From assembly GCF_030254645.1 (NCBI RefSeq), contig NZ_CP116346.1, forward strand, positions 806,001 through 870,000: DNA of 64,000 bases. The letters are read 5' to 3'. Shown here in pieces: positions 57,923 through 64,000 of the stretch. The translations under genes were made by a program, and so were the position numbers. This stretch comes from Paucibacter sediminis. Its GTDB lineage: Bacteria > Pseudomonadota > Gammaproteobacteria > Burkholderiales > Burkholderiaceae_C. The notes beneath the pieces were generated by a model that saw only the letters and a program-made list of their open reading frames with translations, was not told the DNA's origin and did no database searches. Each line of letters starts with the position of its first letter. Within the stretch, counting starts at the first letter, position 1.

Positions 57923-58888
57923 ATGAGCTGCCCCCATGCCACCACCCACACGCCCATCCATTCATTGAACGCCGCGCACCACGCCGATCCCTGGGCCTTC
58001 TACCGCACGGCCTGCGCGCGCCCGGGCCTGCATTTCGACACCGCATCGGCGCAATGGATGGCCGCCGACGCGGCGACGGTGCGCGCGCTGCTGGCCCACC
58101 CCGGCCTGGGCGTGCGCCCGCCCGACGAGCCCGTGCCGCGGGCCCTGCTGGGCCGGCCCTTCGGTGCCGTCTACGCGCGCTGGCTGCGCATGCGCGACGA
58201 CGCCGGCCATGCGGCCGAGAAGGCGGCCCTGAACGCGGCGCTGGCGCGCTGGACGGACGCGCAGATAAGGCGGCATGCCGAGGCGGCCAGCCGCCTGGCT
58301 GCCAGCGGCGGCCCGCGCCACTGGCAATGGGCCAGCCTGCCCTGCAGCATCGCCGGCCTGCTGGGCCTGGCGTTGCCGGATCTGGCCGCACAGCGCCGCC
58401 TGTTGCGGCAGCTGGCCAGCTGGGCCGCCGCGTTCAAGCCCGGCGCCACGCCCGCCGAGCTGGATGCCGCGGACGCCGCGGTGGCCGAGCTGGGCCAGCT
58501 CGACGCCCAGCTCGATGCCCAGCTCGACGCCCAGCAGTTGGCCCTGCTGTGGCAGGGCTACGAGGCCGGCGCCGGCCTGCTCGGCAATGCCTGGCTGGCC
58601 GGCACGGCGCCGGACGGACAGCCCCCGCCCGTGCACCACACGCGCCGCTTCGCGCAGGCCGAGCTGCGGCTGGCCGGCGCCACGCTGGCGCGTGGCGCCT
58701 GCGTGCTCTTGCTGCTGGTGGCCGAGCCGGCGCTGGGCTTTGGCCATGGCCGGCATCAATGCCCCGGCCGCGAGCTGGCCATGCAGATCGCCAGCATCGC
58801 CCTGCGGCACGCGCCGGCGCGTCCGCCGCAGCTGGCAGCCGCCTGCCTGCCGCTGCCCAATGTCCGCATTCCCGAACTGTCGCTGTGA
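57923..58888 (+). CDS. Short, divergent cytochrome P450-like protein
   Basis: A 321-residue protein, about 80 residues shorter than typical bacterial P450s. The haem-ligand loop FGHGRHQCPG (Cys280) and the following L-helix (RELAMQIASIAL) are intact, and TRRFAQAELRLAGATLARGACVLLL corresponds to the region after the K helix. I could not find the conserved ExxR, and the segment between the strands and the haem loop (usual ANRDP...F region) is missing. A short LDAQ repeat lies at ~195-207. It may be a specialised haem protein or a degenerate P450. Confidence 0.75.
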   Translation: MSCPHATTHTPIHSLNAAHHADPWAFYRTACARPGLHFDTASAQWMAADAATVRALLAHPGLGVRPPDEPVPRALLGRPFGAVYARWLRMRDDAGHAAEKAALNAALARWTDAQIRRHAEAASRLAASGGPRHWQWASLPCSIAGLLGLALPDLAAQRRLLRQLASWAAAFKPGATPAELDAADAAVAELGQLDAQLDAQLDAQQLALLWQGYEAGAGLLGNAWLAGTAPDGQPPPVHHTRRFAQAELRLAGATLARGACVLLLLVAEPALGFGHGRHQCPGRELAMQIASIALRHAPARPPQLAAACLPLPNVRIPELSL

Positions 58889-58895
58889 GCCGCCC

Positions 58896-59240
58896 ATGAT
58901 TGCCGTGATCTTCGAAGTCAGCCCCGCCCCGGGGCGCCTGCAAGCCTATCTGGACCATGCCGCGGCGCTGCGCGCCGAACTGCAGGCCATCGACGGCTTC
59001 ATCAGCATCGAGCGCTTCCAGAGCCTGAGCGATCCGGCGCGCCTGCTTTCGCTCTCGTTCTGGCGCGACGAGGCGGCCGTGCAGGCCTGGCGCCGGCTGG
59101 AGTCGCACCGCGCCGCCCAGGCCGCCGGCCGCGCCGGCGTGTTCAGCGACTACCGGCTGCGCGTGGCCGAGGTGCTGCGCGACTATGGCCTGCACGAGCG
59201 CGCGCAGGCCCCGGACGACAGCCGCAGCTTCCACGCCTGA
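58896..59240 (+). CDS. Antibiotic biosynthesis monooxygenase (ABM) domain protein
   Basis: A 114-residue protein with a dimeric alpha-beta-barrel ABM fold ([60 protein letters not shown]). Such proteins are cofactor-free oxygenases or haem/quinone-handling enzymes. It starts 7 bp after the P450-like gene, so both are probably under the ArsR-type regulator. Confidence 0.88.
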   Translation: MIAVIFEVSPAPGRLQAYLDHAAALRAELQAIDGFISIERFQSLSDPARLLSLSFWRDEAAVQAWRRLESHRAAQAAGRAGVFSDYRLRVAEVLRDYGLHERAQAPDDSRSFHA

Positions 59241-59253
59241 TACGCTTGTAGCC

Positions 59254-59724
59254 ATGCGCATCCAAACCGCCTTGCCCCTCCTGCTGGCCTTGCTGAGCCT
59301 GCCCGCCCTGGCCGAGCCCATCGGCGAGGTCGACACGGTGTTCAAGTTCATCGGCCCCGACCACAAGATCGTCGTCGATGCGCACGACGACCCCAAGGTG
59401 CAGGGCGTGACCTGCTATGTCTCGCGCGCCAAGACCGGCGGCATCAAGGGCGCCCTGGGCCTGGCCGAGGACAAGAGCGAGGCCTCGATCGCCTGCCGCC
59501 AGACCGGCCCCATCAGCTTCGTGAAGCCGCTGGCCCAGCAGGAGGATGTGTTCACCGAACGCATCTCGCTGGTGTTCAAGAAGCTGCGCATCGTGCGCAT
59601 GGTGGACGTGAAGCGCAACACGCTCGTCTACCTGACCTATTCCGACCGCGTCATCGAAGGCTCGCCGCAGAACAGCGTCACCGCCGTGGCGGTGGACCGG
59701 GGCACGCCGATACCGCTGAAGTAG
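59254..59724 (+). CDS. creA: CreA family periplasmic protein
   Basis: A 156-residue exported protein (signal [14 protein letters not shown]) with the CreA family pattern [52 protein letters not shown] and [18 protein letters not shown]. Two cysteines (CYV, ACR) are typical. Function of CreA is not established. Start 59254 matches the signal peptide. Confidence 0.92.
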   Translation: MRIQTALPLLLALLSLPALAEPIGEVDTVFKFIGPDHKIVVDAHDDPKVQGVTCYVSRAKTGGIKGALGLAEDKSEASIACRQTGPISFVKPLAQQEDVFTERISLVFKKLRIVRMVDVKRNTLVYLTYSDRVIEGSPQNSVTAVAVDRGTPIPLK

Positions 59725-59736
59725 GGCGCGGCTCAG

Positions 59737-60732
59737 TCAATCCTGCGCCGGCACGATCAGGATCTTGCCCTGACGCTCGCCGGCGGCGGCGGCGATGGCC
59801 TGCTTGATCTGCGCCACCTCGTAGCTGGCCTGGATGGGCGTGCTGAGCTTGCCAGCGGCGATCAGGTTGGCGAGCTCGGTCAGCAGCGCAAGTTGCTGCG
59901 GCTGCGGTGTGACGCGGAACCAGCGGGCCAGCCAGAAACCCTTCAGGGTGACGTCGCGGAACACCAGCTCGCGCGGAGATACGGTGCAGGGCTCGCCGCC
60001 GAGCGCGCCGTAGTTGACGATGGTGGCGCTCTCGGCCAGGGTGCCGGCAAGCCGCATCGTGGCCTTGCCGCCCACGGCGTCGATGCCCAGCTTGATGGCA
60101 GCGCCGCCGGTGGCCGTCTGCACGCGTGCGGCCAGGTCATCGCCGTCGACCAGCACCACGTCGCCGCCCTGTGCCTGCACCCCCGCCACGGCCGCTTCGC
60201 GACGCACGATGTTGACGGTCTTCAGCCCCCTCAGCCTGGCCAGCTGCACCACATAGCTGCCGACGCCCGAGTTGGCGCCGTTCTGTATCACCCAGTCACC
60301 CGGCTGCAGCTGGACGAAGTCGCTCAGCAGCAGCGACGCCGTGGGCGGGTTCACCGTCAGCATGGCCAGCTGCTTGGGATCGGCGTCGTTGGGCAACGGC
60401 AGCAGCCGCGCGGCCGGTGCAACCAGATGGCTTGCCCAGGTGCCGGAACCGGCGGGCAGCAGCACGGTCTGGCCCACGGCCGGGCCCTGCGTATCCGGGC
60501 CGAGCTCGATCACGCGCCCCACCCCCTCGCTACCGCCAACCGCCGGCAGCGGCGGCAGCATGCCGTACTGGCCGGTCAGCATCAGCACGTCGCTGGGGTT
60601 GATGGGCGCGGCCAGCACGGCCACCAGGGCCTGGCCCTGGGTCAGCGTGGGGCGCTCGAACGGCACCGCCTCGATCACGGCTTGCGGCACCGGGCCGCGT
60701 TCGGAGTATTGGGCTTTGAGCATCGTCGTCAT
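59737..60732 (-). CDS. Zinc-independent quinone oxidoreductase/enoyl reductase (MDR family)
   Basis: A 331-residue medium-chain dehydrogenase/reductase: GroES-like N-terminal domain (ALVAVLAAPINPSDVLMLTGQYGMLPPLPAVGGSEGVGRV) and NADPH-binding Rossmann domain (WVIQNGANSGVGSYVVQLARLRGLKTVNIVRR). It lacks the zinc ligands of alcohol dehydrogenases and resembles mitochondrial-type 2-enoyl thioester reductase. Start 60732 has AAGGA 7 nt upstream; the longer in-frame start at 60837 overlaps the divergent promoter region. It is divergent from a LysR gene that probably regulates it. Confidence 0.9.
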   Translation of the reverse strand: MTTMLKAQYSERGPVPQAVIEAVPFERPTLTQGQALVAVLAAPINPSDVLMLTGQYGMLPPLPAVGGSEGVGRVIELGPDTQGPAVGQTVLLPAGSGTWASHLVAPAARLLPLPNDADPKQLAMLTVNPPTASLLLSDFVQLQPGDWVIQNGANSGVGSYVVQLARLRGLKTVNIVRREAAVAGVQAQGGDVVLVDGDDLAARVQTATGGAAIKLGIDAVGGKATMRLAGTLAESATIVNYGALGGEPCTVSPRELVFRDVTLKGFWLARWFRVTPQPQQLALLTELANLIAAGKLSTPIQASYEVAQIKQAIAAAAGERQGKILIVPAQD

Positions 60733-60869
60733 GGCGGGTTCCTTGCTGCCGGTGTCGGCCTTGGCTTGTGGTGAGTGAATGCTAGAGACAAGGCAATCAA
60801 TACGGAACTGGGCGTATTCGGCAAAATCTTTTGCCACAAAGGCAACAATAGCTCGCTTGGAGGACTGCC

Positions 60870-61814
60870 ACGGACAAGCTGCGCGCCCTGCAATACCTGC
60901 TCAAGGTCGCCGATACCCTGAATTTTTCGCGTGCCGCCAAGGCCTTTGGCGTGCCCGCCTCGTCGATCTCGCGCCGCATCGCCGATCTGGAAACGGCATT
61001 GGGCGTCGAGCTGCTGCACCGCACCACGCGCACCGTGCGGCTGACCGAGGTTGGCGCGCTTTACCTGGAGCAGGTGCGTGCCGGCATGGCCCTGCTGCAC
61101 GATGCCGAGGAGCTGGTGGGCCAGCGCAGCAGCGCACCCAGCGGTACCTTGCGCATCAGCGCCATGCCCAGCTATGGGCAGCTGCTGCTGATGCCGGCGC
61201 TGCAGGACTTCAGCGAACGCTATCCCGACATCGTGCTTGACGTGCAACTGAGCGACGCCCTGGTGGACCTCGGCCGCGACCAGATCGACATTGCGATACG
61301 CGGCGGCAGCCAGCCGCAGGACCGCGTGGTGGCGCGCCGGCTCGACCCGAATCGCTTCGTGCTCGCCGCCTCGCCGCAATACCTCGCGCAAATGGGCACG
61401 CCGCGCACATTGGACGAGCTGACGCAGCACCGCGCGCTGATGTACCGCGGCCCCAACGCGCTGATCAAATGGCAGGGGCTGGACCAGGACGGCTGGCACG
61501 AGGTGCCGATCACACCCGCCTTCATCAGCAACGACGGCGCCAGCCTTATTGCGATGGCTTGCAAGCACCGCGGCCTGGTGCTGCTGTCGGAATGGGGTCT
61601 GCAGGACTATCTGCGCCGCGGCGAGCTGGTGCAGCTCACGCTGGAACAGCCCTTGTCGGTCGGCCGCGGCGGCGAGTCAGGCATCTATCTGCTCTACCTG
61701 CAGACGCGCTACCAGATCCCCAAGGTGCGGGTGGCGGTGCAGTTCTTGGTGGAGCGACTGGCGGCTGGTATGACAGGCCAGCGCGACGAGCCAGGCAACC
61801 GCGGCTCGCGCTAA
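60870..61814 (+). CDS. LysR-family regulator whose start codon reads ACG
   Basis: A complete LysR protein of about 314 residues can be read only if translation starts at ACG 60870, which gives (M/T)DKLRALQYLLKVADTLNFSRAAKAFGVPASSISRRI, a full LysR helix-turn-helix. GGAGG lies 6 nt before the ACG, where an ATG is expected; upstream in frame there is a stop (TAG) and no ATG, GTG or TTG. The first in-frame ATG (60951) would remove half of the DNA-binding domain. The effector domain (~90-300) looks intact. Divergent from the oxidoreductase gene. Confidence 0.82.
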   Translation, partial: TDKLRALQYLLKVADTLNFSRAAKAFGVPASSISRRIADLETALGVELLHRTTRTVRLTEVGALYLEQVRAGMALLHDAEELVGQRSSAPSGTLRISAMPSYGQLLLMPALQDFSERYPDIVLDVQLSDALVDLGRDQIDIAIRGGSQPQDRVVARRLDPNRFVLAASPQYLAQMGTPRTLDELTQHRALMYRGPNALIKWQGLDQDGWHEVPITPAFISNDGASLIAMACKHRGLVLLSEWGLQDYLRRGELVQLTLEQPLSVGRGGESGIYLLYLQTRYQIPKVRVAVQFLVERLAAGMTGQRDEPGNRGSR

Positions 61815-61844
61815 GCTCCCACCGCTTGCACTCAGGAGAAGCCC

Positions 61845-62231
61845 ATGAAGAGAGTCACAGGTATCGGCGGCATCTTTTTCAACGCCAAAGACCCGGTGGC
61901 GCTGCGCGCCTGGTACCAGCAGCACCTGGGCATCGACGTCCAGGCCTGGGGCGGCACCGCGTTCAGCTGGGCCGATGCGGCGGGCCAGCCGACCGTGGGG
62001 ACGACGGTCTGGTCCATCGGCGCGGCCGCGGGCGAGCCCTTCGCGCCCAGCCAGGCCAGCTTCATGATCAACTACCGCGTCGACGACCTGGCCGCGCTGC
62101 TACAGGCGCTGCGCGCCGAGGGCTGCCAGGTGCTGGACAAGACCGACGACTCCGAATACGGCAAGTTCGGCTGGGTCATCGACCCCGAGGGCAACAAGGT
62201 CGAGCTCTGGCAGCCGCCGCCGGGGCACTGA
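61845..62231 (+). CDS. VOC/glyoxalase-fold protein
   Basis: A 128-residue vicinal-oxygen-chelate protein (VTGIGGIFFNAKDPVALRAWYQQHLGIDV...FMINYRVDDLAALLQALRAEGCQVLDKTDDSEYGKFGWVIDPEGNKVELWQPP). The glyoxalase-like metal-ligand pattern is partial. It is usually a glyoxalase or resistance-type relative with unknown substrate. AGGAG lies 8 nt upstream of the ATG. Confidence 0.9.
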   Translation: MKRVTGIGGIFFNAKDPVALRAWYQQHLGIDVQAWGGTAFSWADAAGQPTVGTTVWSIGAAAGEPFAPSQASFMINYRVDDLAALLQALRAEGCQVLDKTDDSEYGKFGWVIDPEGNKVELWQPPPGH

Positions 62232-62261
62232 GCGCCCGGCGCCGGGCGGCATGGCACGGCC

Positions 62262-63161
62262 TCACTGGCGATGCGCCTGCAGCACCGCCAGCAGCTGTTT
62301 CACGCTGGGGGCCAGCGCTTTTTCGTTGCGCCGGTGCGCCACCGCCATCTCGCGATGCATGGCCGGCTGCAGCGGGCGCAGCTGGATGCGGCCGTGCAGG
62401 GCCAGCTGGTGGGGCTCGGCCTCGCCGTCCAGCGGCAGCACCGCGGCGCCATAGCCGGTGGCCACCAGGCTCTTCATCGCCTCCGTGTAATTGAGCTCGA
62501 TGCGCGCGCGCGGGTGCAGGCCGACGGCGGCGAACCAGGCCATGGTCTGGCGGTAGATCTGCGAGACCGGTTCGTTGAGGATCAGCGGCCGCGCCGCCAG
62601 CCACTGCGGCGTGATGCGCCTGGGGGCCTGCCATTGCGGCGGCAGCAAGGCCATCACCGGATCCACGCGCCAGCGCTTGAGCACCAGATCAGCCGACTCC
62701 TGCACCGGCATGGACACCAGCGCCACGTCCACGGTGCCGGCCAGGACGCGCTCGCAGGCCTGCGTGGTGCCCAGCAGGCTGAGCTCCACCTGCACCTCCG
62801 GATGCGCGCGTGCCATCTGCTCCAGCACTGGCGGCAGCAGATGCACCAGCGGGCCGGTGCTGGCGGCCAGGCGCACCCGGCCGGTCAGGCCCTTGGCATG
62901 CAGGCCGATCTGGCGCTCGGCCTCGTCGGCGTCCTGCAGCAGCTGGCGCGCGCGCGGCAGCAGGGCCTCGCCGGCGGCGGTGAGCGCCACCGCCCGTTTG
63001 CTGCGCAGCAGCAGCGGCGTGGCCAGGCGCGCTTCCAGCTCGCTGATGTGCAGGCTGACCGTGGGCGCTGCGAGGTGCAGGGCCTGGGCGGCGGCAGCAA
63101 AGGTGCCGAGGTCGGCAATCGCCACCAGGGTTCGCAACTGGTCGAGGTTCAGGCTACGCAT
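62262..63161 (-). CDS. LysR-family transcriptional regulator
   Basis: A 299-residue LysR regulator with an N-terminal helix-turn-helix (MRSLNLDQLRTLVAIADLGTFAAAAQALHLAAPTVSLHISELEARLATPLLLRSKRAVALTAAG) and a type 2 periplasmic-binding-like effector domain (GRVRLAASTGPLVHLLPPVLEQMARAHPEVQVELSLLG). The target is not evident: the upstream neighbour is the small DUF1127 gene on the other strand. Confidence 0.92.
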   Translation of the reverse strand: MRSLNLDQLRTLVAIADLGTFAAAAQALHLAAPTVSLHISELEARLATPLLLRSKRAVALTAAGEALLPRARQLLQDADEAERQIGLHAKGLTGRVRLAASTGPLVHLLPPVLEQMARAHPEVQVELSLLGTTQACERVLAGTVDVALVSMPVQESADLVLKRWRVDPVMALLPPQWQAPRRITPQWLAARPLILNEPVSQIYRQTMAWFAAVGLHPRARIELNYTEAMKSLVATGYGAAVLPLDGEAEPHQLALHGRIQLRPLQPAMHREMAVAHRRNEKALAPSVKQLLAVLQAHRQ

Positions 63162-63231
63162 CAGGATTTCTGACGTGAGACGTCAGATGATTCAACTTTC
63201 CAGATGATAGCGAGCGCGGCACGATGCGCTC

Positions 63232-63432
63232 ATGAACACCACCCCAAGCCCCTCGCTGCTGCTGAAACTGCTATCCCTGCTGCGGCGCGCCCGCGCGCGC
63301 CGGCTGGCACGCCAGCAGCTGCGCGCCATGGAGACGCGCGAGCTGCTGGACCTGGGCATAGGCGCGGGCGAGATCGATCAGCTCACGGCTGCGCCAGCAC
63401 AAACACCACCGCGCTGCGCGCCGGCACGCTGA
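63232..63432 (+). CDS. DUF1127 small protein
   Basis: A 66-residue Arg/Leu-rich protein with the DUF1127 core (LLRRARARRLARQQLRAMETRELLDLGIGAGEIDQL). Related small proteins in alphaproteobacteria bind RNA and affect phosphate or stress metabolism; no function is known here. The last ~50 bp overlap the convergent pullulanase 3' end, so the C-terminal ~17 residues are weakly constrained. Confidence 0.8.
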   Translation: MNTTPSPSLLLKLLSLLRRARARRLARQQLRAMETRELLDLGIGAGEIDQLTAAPAQTPPRCAPAR

Positions 63433-64000
63433 AGCTGCCGCTCACCGCATCGAAGCGCGCCTCGGCGGCGATGCGCGCATCCGCCGCGCCCGCGGCCAGA
63501 TGTACCGGATGCAGGGTCAGGGCCTTGCCCTTCAGCGCCGGCACCGGCACCGTCTGCGCCAGCTTGTCGGTGTTGAGCAGGTAGACGAGCTCCTTGAAGC
63601 CCGCCCCCGCCAGGCCTGCGCCGTTCAGTGCCCCGACCAGCACCGTGGGCACCTGGCCCGAACCGGTGTTGTGGAACACCAGGCGGCTCTTGATCTCGTC
63701 GGCGCTCTTCAGGCGGAACAGCGTCGAGCTGGCGCGGATCCTGAGCAGATCGCGGAAGGCATCGCGGGTCCAGGCGATCTCGGCCGGCGTGGGCTTGATC
63801 GAAGCATCTGCCAGCAGGGGCTTCATCACCGACCAGCTGTCGCCGTTGTCGCCCTTCATCGGCAGGCCGACGCCGAAGTTGTTGTCCTGGTAGCTCCAGT
63901 CCAGGCGGTTGAACCAGTCGCCCGCGTCGTAGCTGTTGCGGTCCAGCGATTTGCTGCGCAGCGTGTCCACGCCGGCGTGGAAGTAGGCCACGCCCTGGCT
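63383..64000 (-). CDS. pulA: Pullulanase-type alpha-1,6-glucosidase, C-terminal part, cut by window edge
   Basis: About 206 C-terminal residues are visible, open to the right edge. SQGVAYFHAGVDTLRSKSLDRNSYDAGDWFNRLDWSYQDNNFGVGLP is characteristic of secreted pullulanases (GH13_13), and a C-terminal beta-domain follows (LVYLLNTDKLAQTVPVPALKGKALTLHP...SFSVPARSAVVFVL). It debranches alpha-1,6 links in starch or pullulan. The catalytic barrel lies outside the window. Confidence 0.88.
   Translation of the reverse strand, partial: SQGVAYFHAGVDTLRSKSLDRNSYDAGDWFNRLDWSYQDNNFGVGLPMKGDNGDSWSVMKPLLADASIKPTPAEIAWTRDAFRDLLRIRASSTLFRLKSADEIKSRLVFHNTGSGQVPTVLVGALNGAGLAGAGFKELVYLLNTDKLAQTVPVPALKGKALTLHPVHLAAGAADARIAAEARFDAVSGSFSVPARSAVVFVLAQP

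Noticed and set aside
58498-58540. Short tandem repeat in the P450-like gene
   Set aside because: It encodes three LDAQ units inside the reading frame; minor coding repeat, no sign of a mobile or regulatory role.

Overview
The window is high-GC, densely packed DNA from what is most likely a betaproteobacterium of the Burkholderiales (Roseateles/Pelomonas/Rubrivivax-like). This placement is an inference from gene content: a fused isobutyryl-CoA mutase, NrtABD plus NirB nitrate assimilation, paired TonB receptors, DUF1127 and MocR regulators, and a class-1-like attI site. No rRNA, tRNA, CRISPR array, IS element or phage gene was seen.

Region 1 (1-10143) is a nitrate/nitrite assimilation locus: nirB (cut by the left edge), a PP2C phosphatase-kinase fusion, a NarK-type transporter, an ANTAR/PilJ-type nitrate-sensor protein, the nitrate ABC transporter nrtA-nrtB-nrtD and nasT. 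The narK and nrtA leaders share one layout that I could read base by base. Each has a near-perfect sigma-54 promoter, then at the predicted +1 a hairpin with an A1/G4 hexaloop (the ANTAR-protein RNA target), then an intrinsic terminator. This fits nitrogen limitation controlling initiation and nitrate/nitrite controlling antitermination.

Region 2 (10227-19609) centres on an unusual cluster: an ECF sigma factor, a zinc-finger anti-sigma factor, a subtilisin-like lipoprotein protease, a TorF-type porin, a TIGR03118-like beta-propeller lipoprotein ending in a cytochrome-c-like domain, and divergently a small cytochrome-c-like lipoprotein and a CxxCH-bearing outer-membrane protein. Three promoters in this cluster share TGAACC, a 17-18 bp spacer and an ACT(T/C)A box, including one in front of the sigma gene. 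This suggests one self-activated regulon and is the best candidate for an undescribed system. Region 3 (19629-25360) is a DctPQM TRAP transporter with a divergent DctS/DctR two-component system.

Region 4 (about 25361-27882) is visibly AT-richer and is an integron remnant: an attI-like site with no adjacent integrase, three cassettes (P-loop ATPase, HEPN-like protein, two-helix membrane protein), two intact attC sites and one truncated attC. Region 5 (27883-41794) carries a periplasmic TPR protein, a serine hydrolase, icmF behind a perfect 24-bp palindrome, three rhodanese proteins (one fused to DedA), a MocR regulator, a GST and two methyltransferases. Region 6 (41791-64000) has a Ca2+/H+ antiporter, a lytic transglycosylase, a CorA-like protein, a biotin-carboxyltransferase fusion, two TonB receptors, a trans-3-hydroxyproline-dehydratase-like enzyme with an AraC regulator, an S9 peptidase, an ArsR/short-P450/monooxygenase cluster, CreA, a quinone oxidoreductase with a divergent LysR gene whose start codon reads ACG, a VOC protein, another LysR, DUF1127, and the C-terminus of a pullulanase cut by the right edge.
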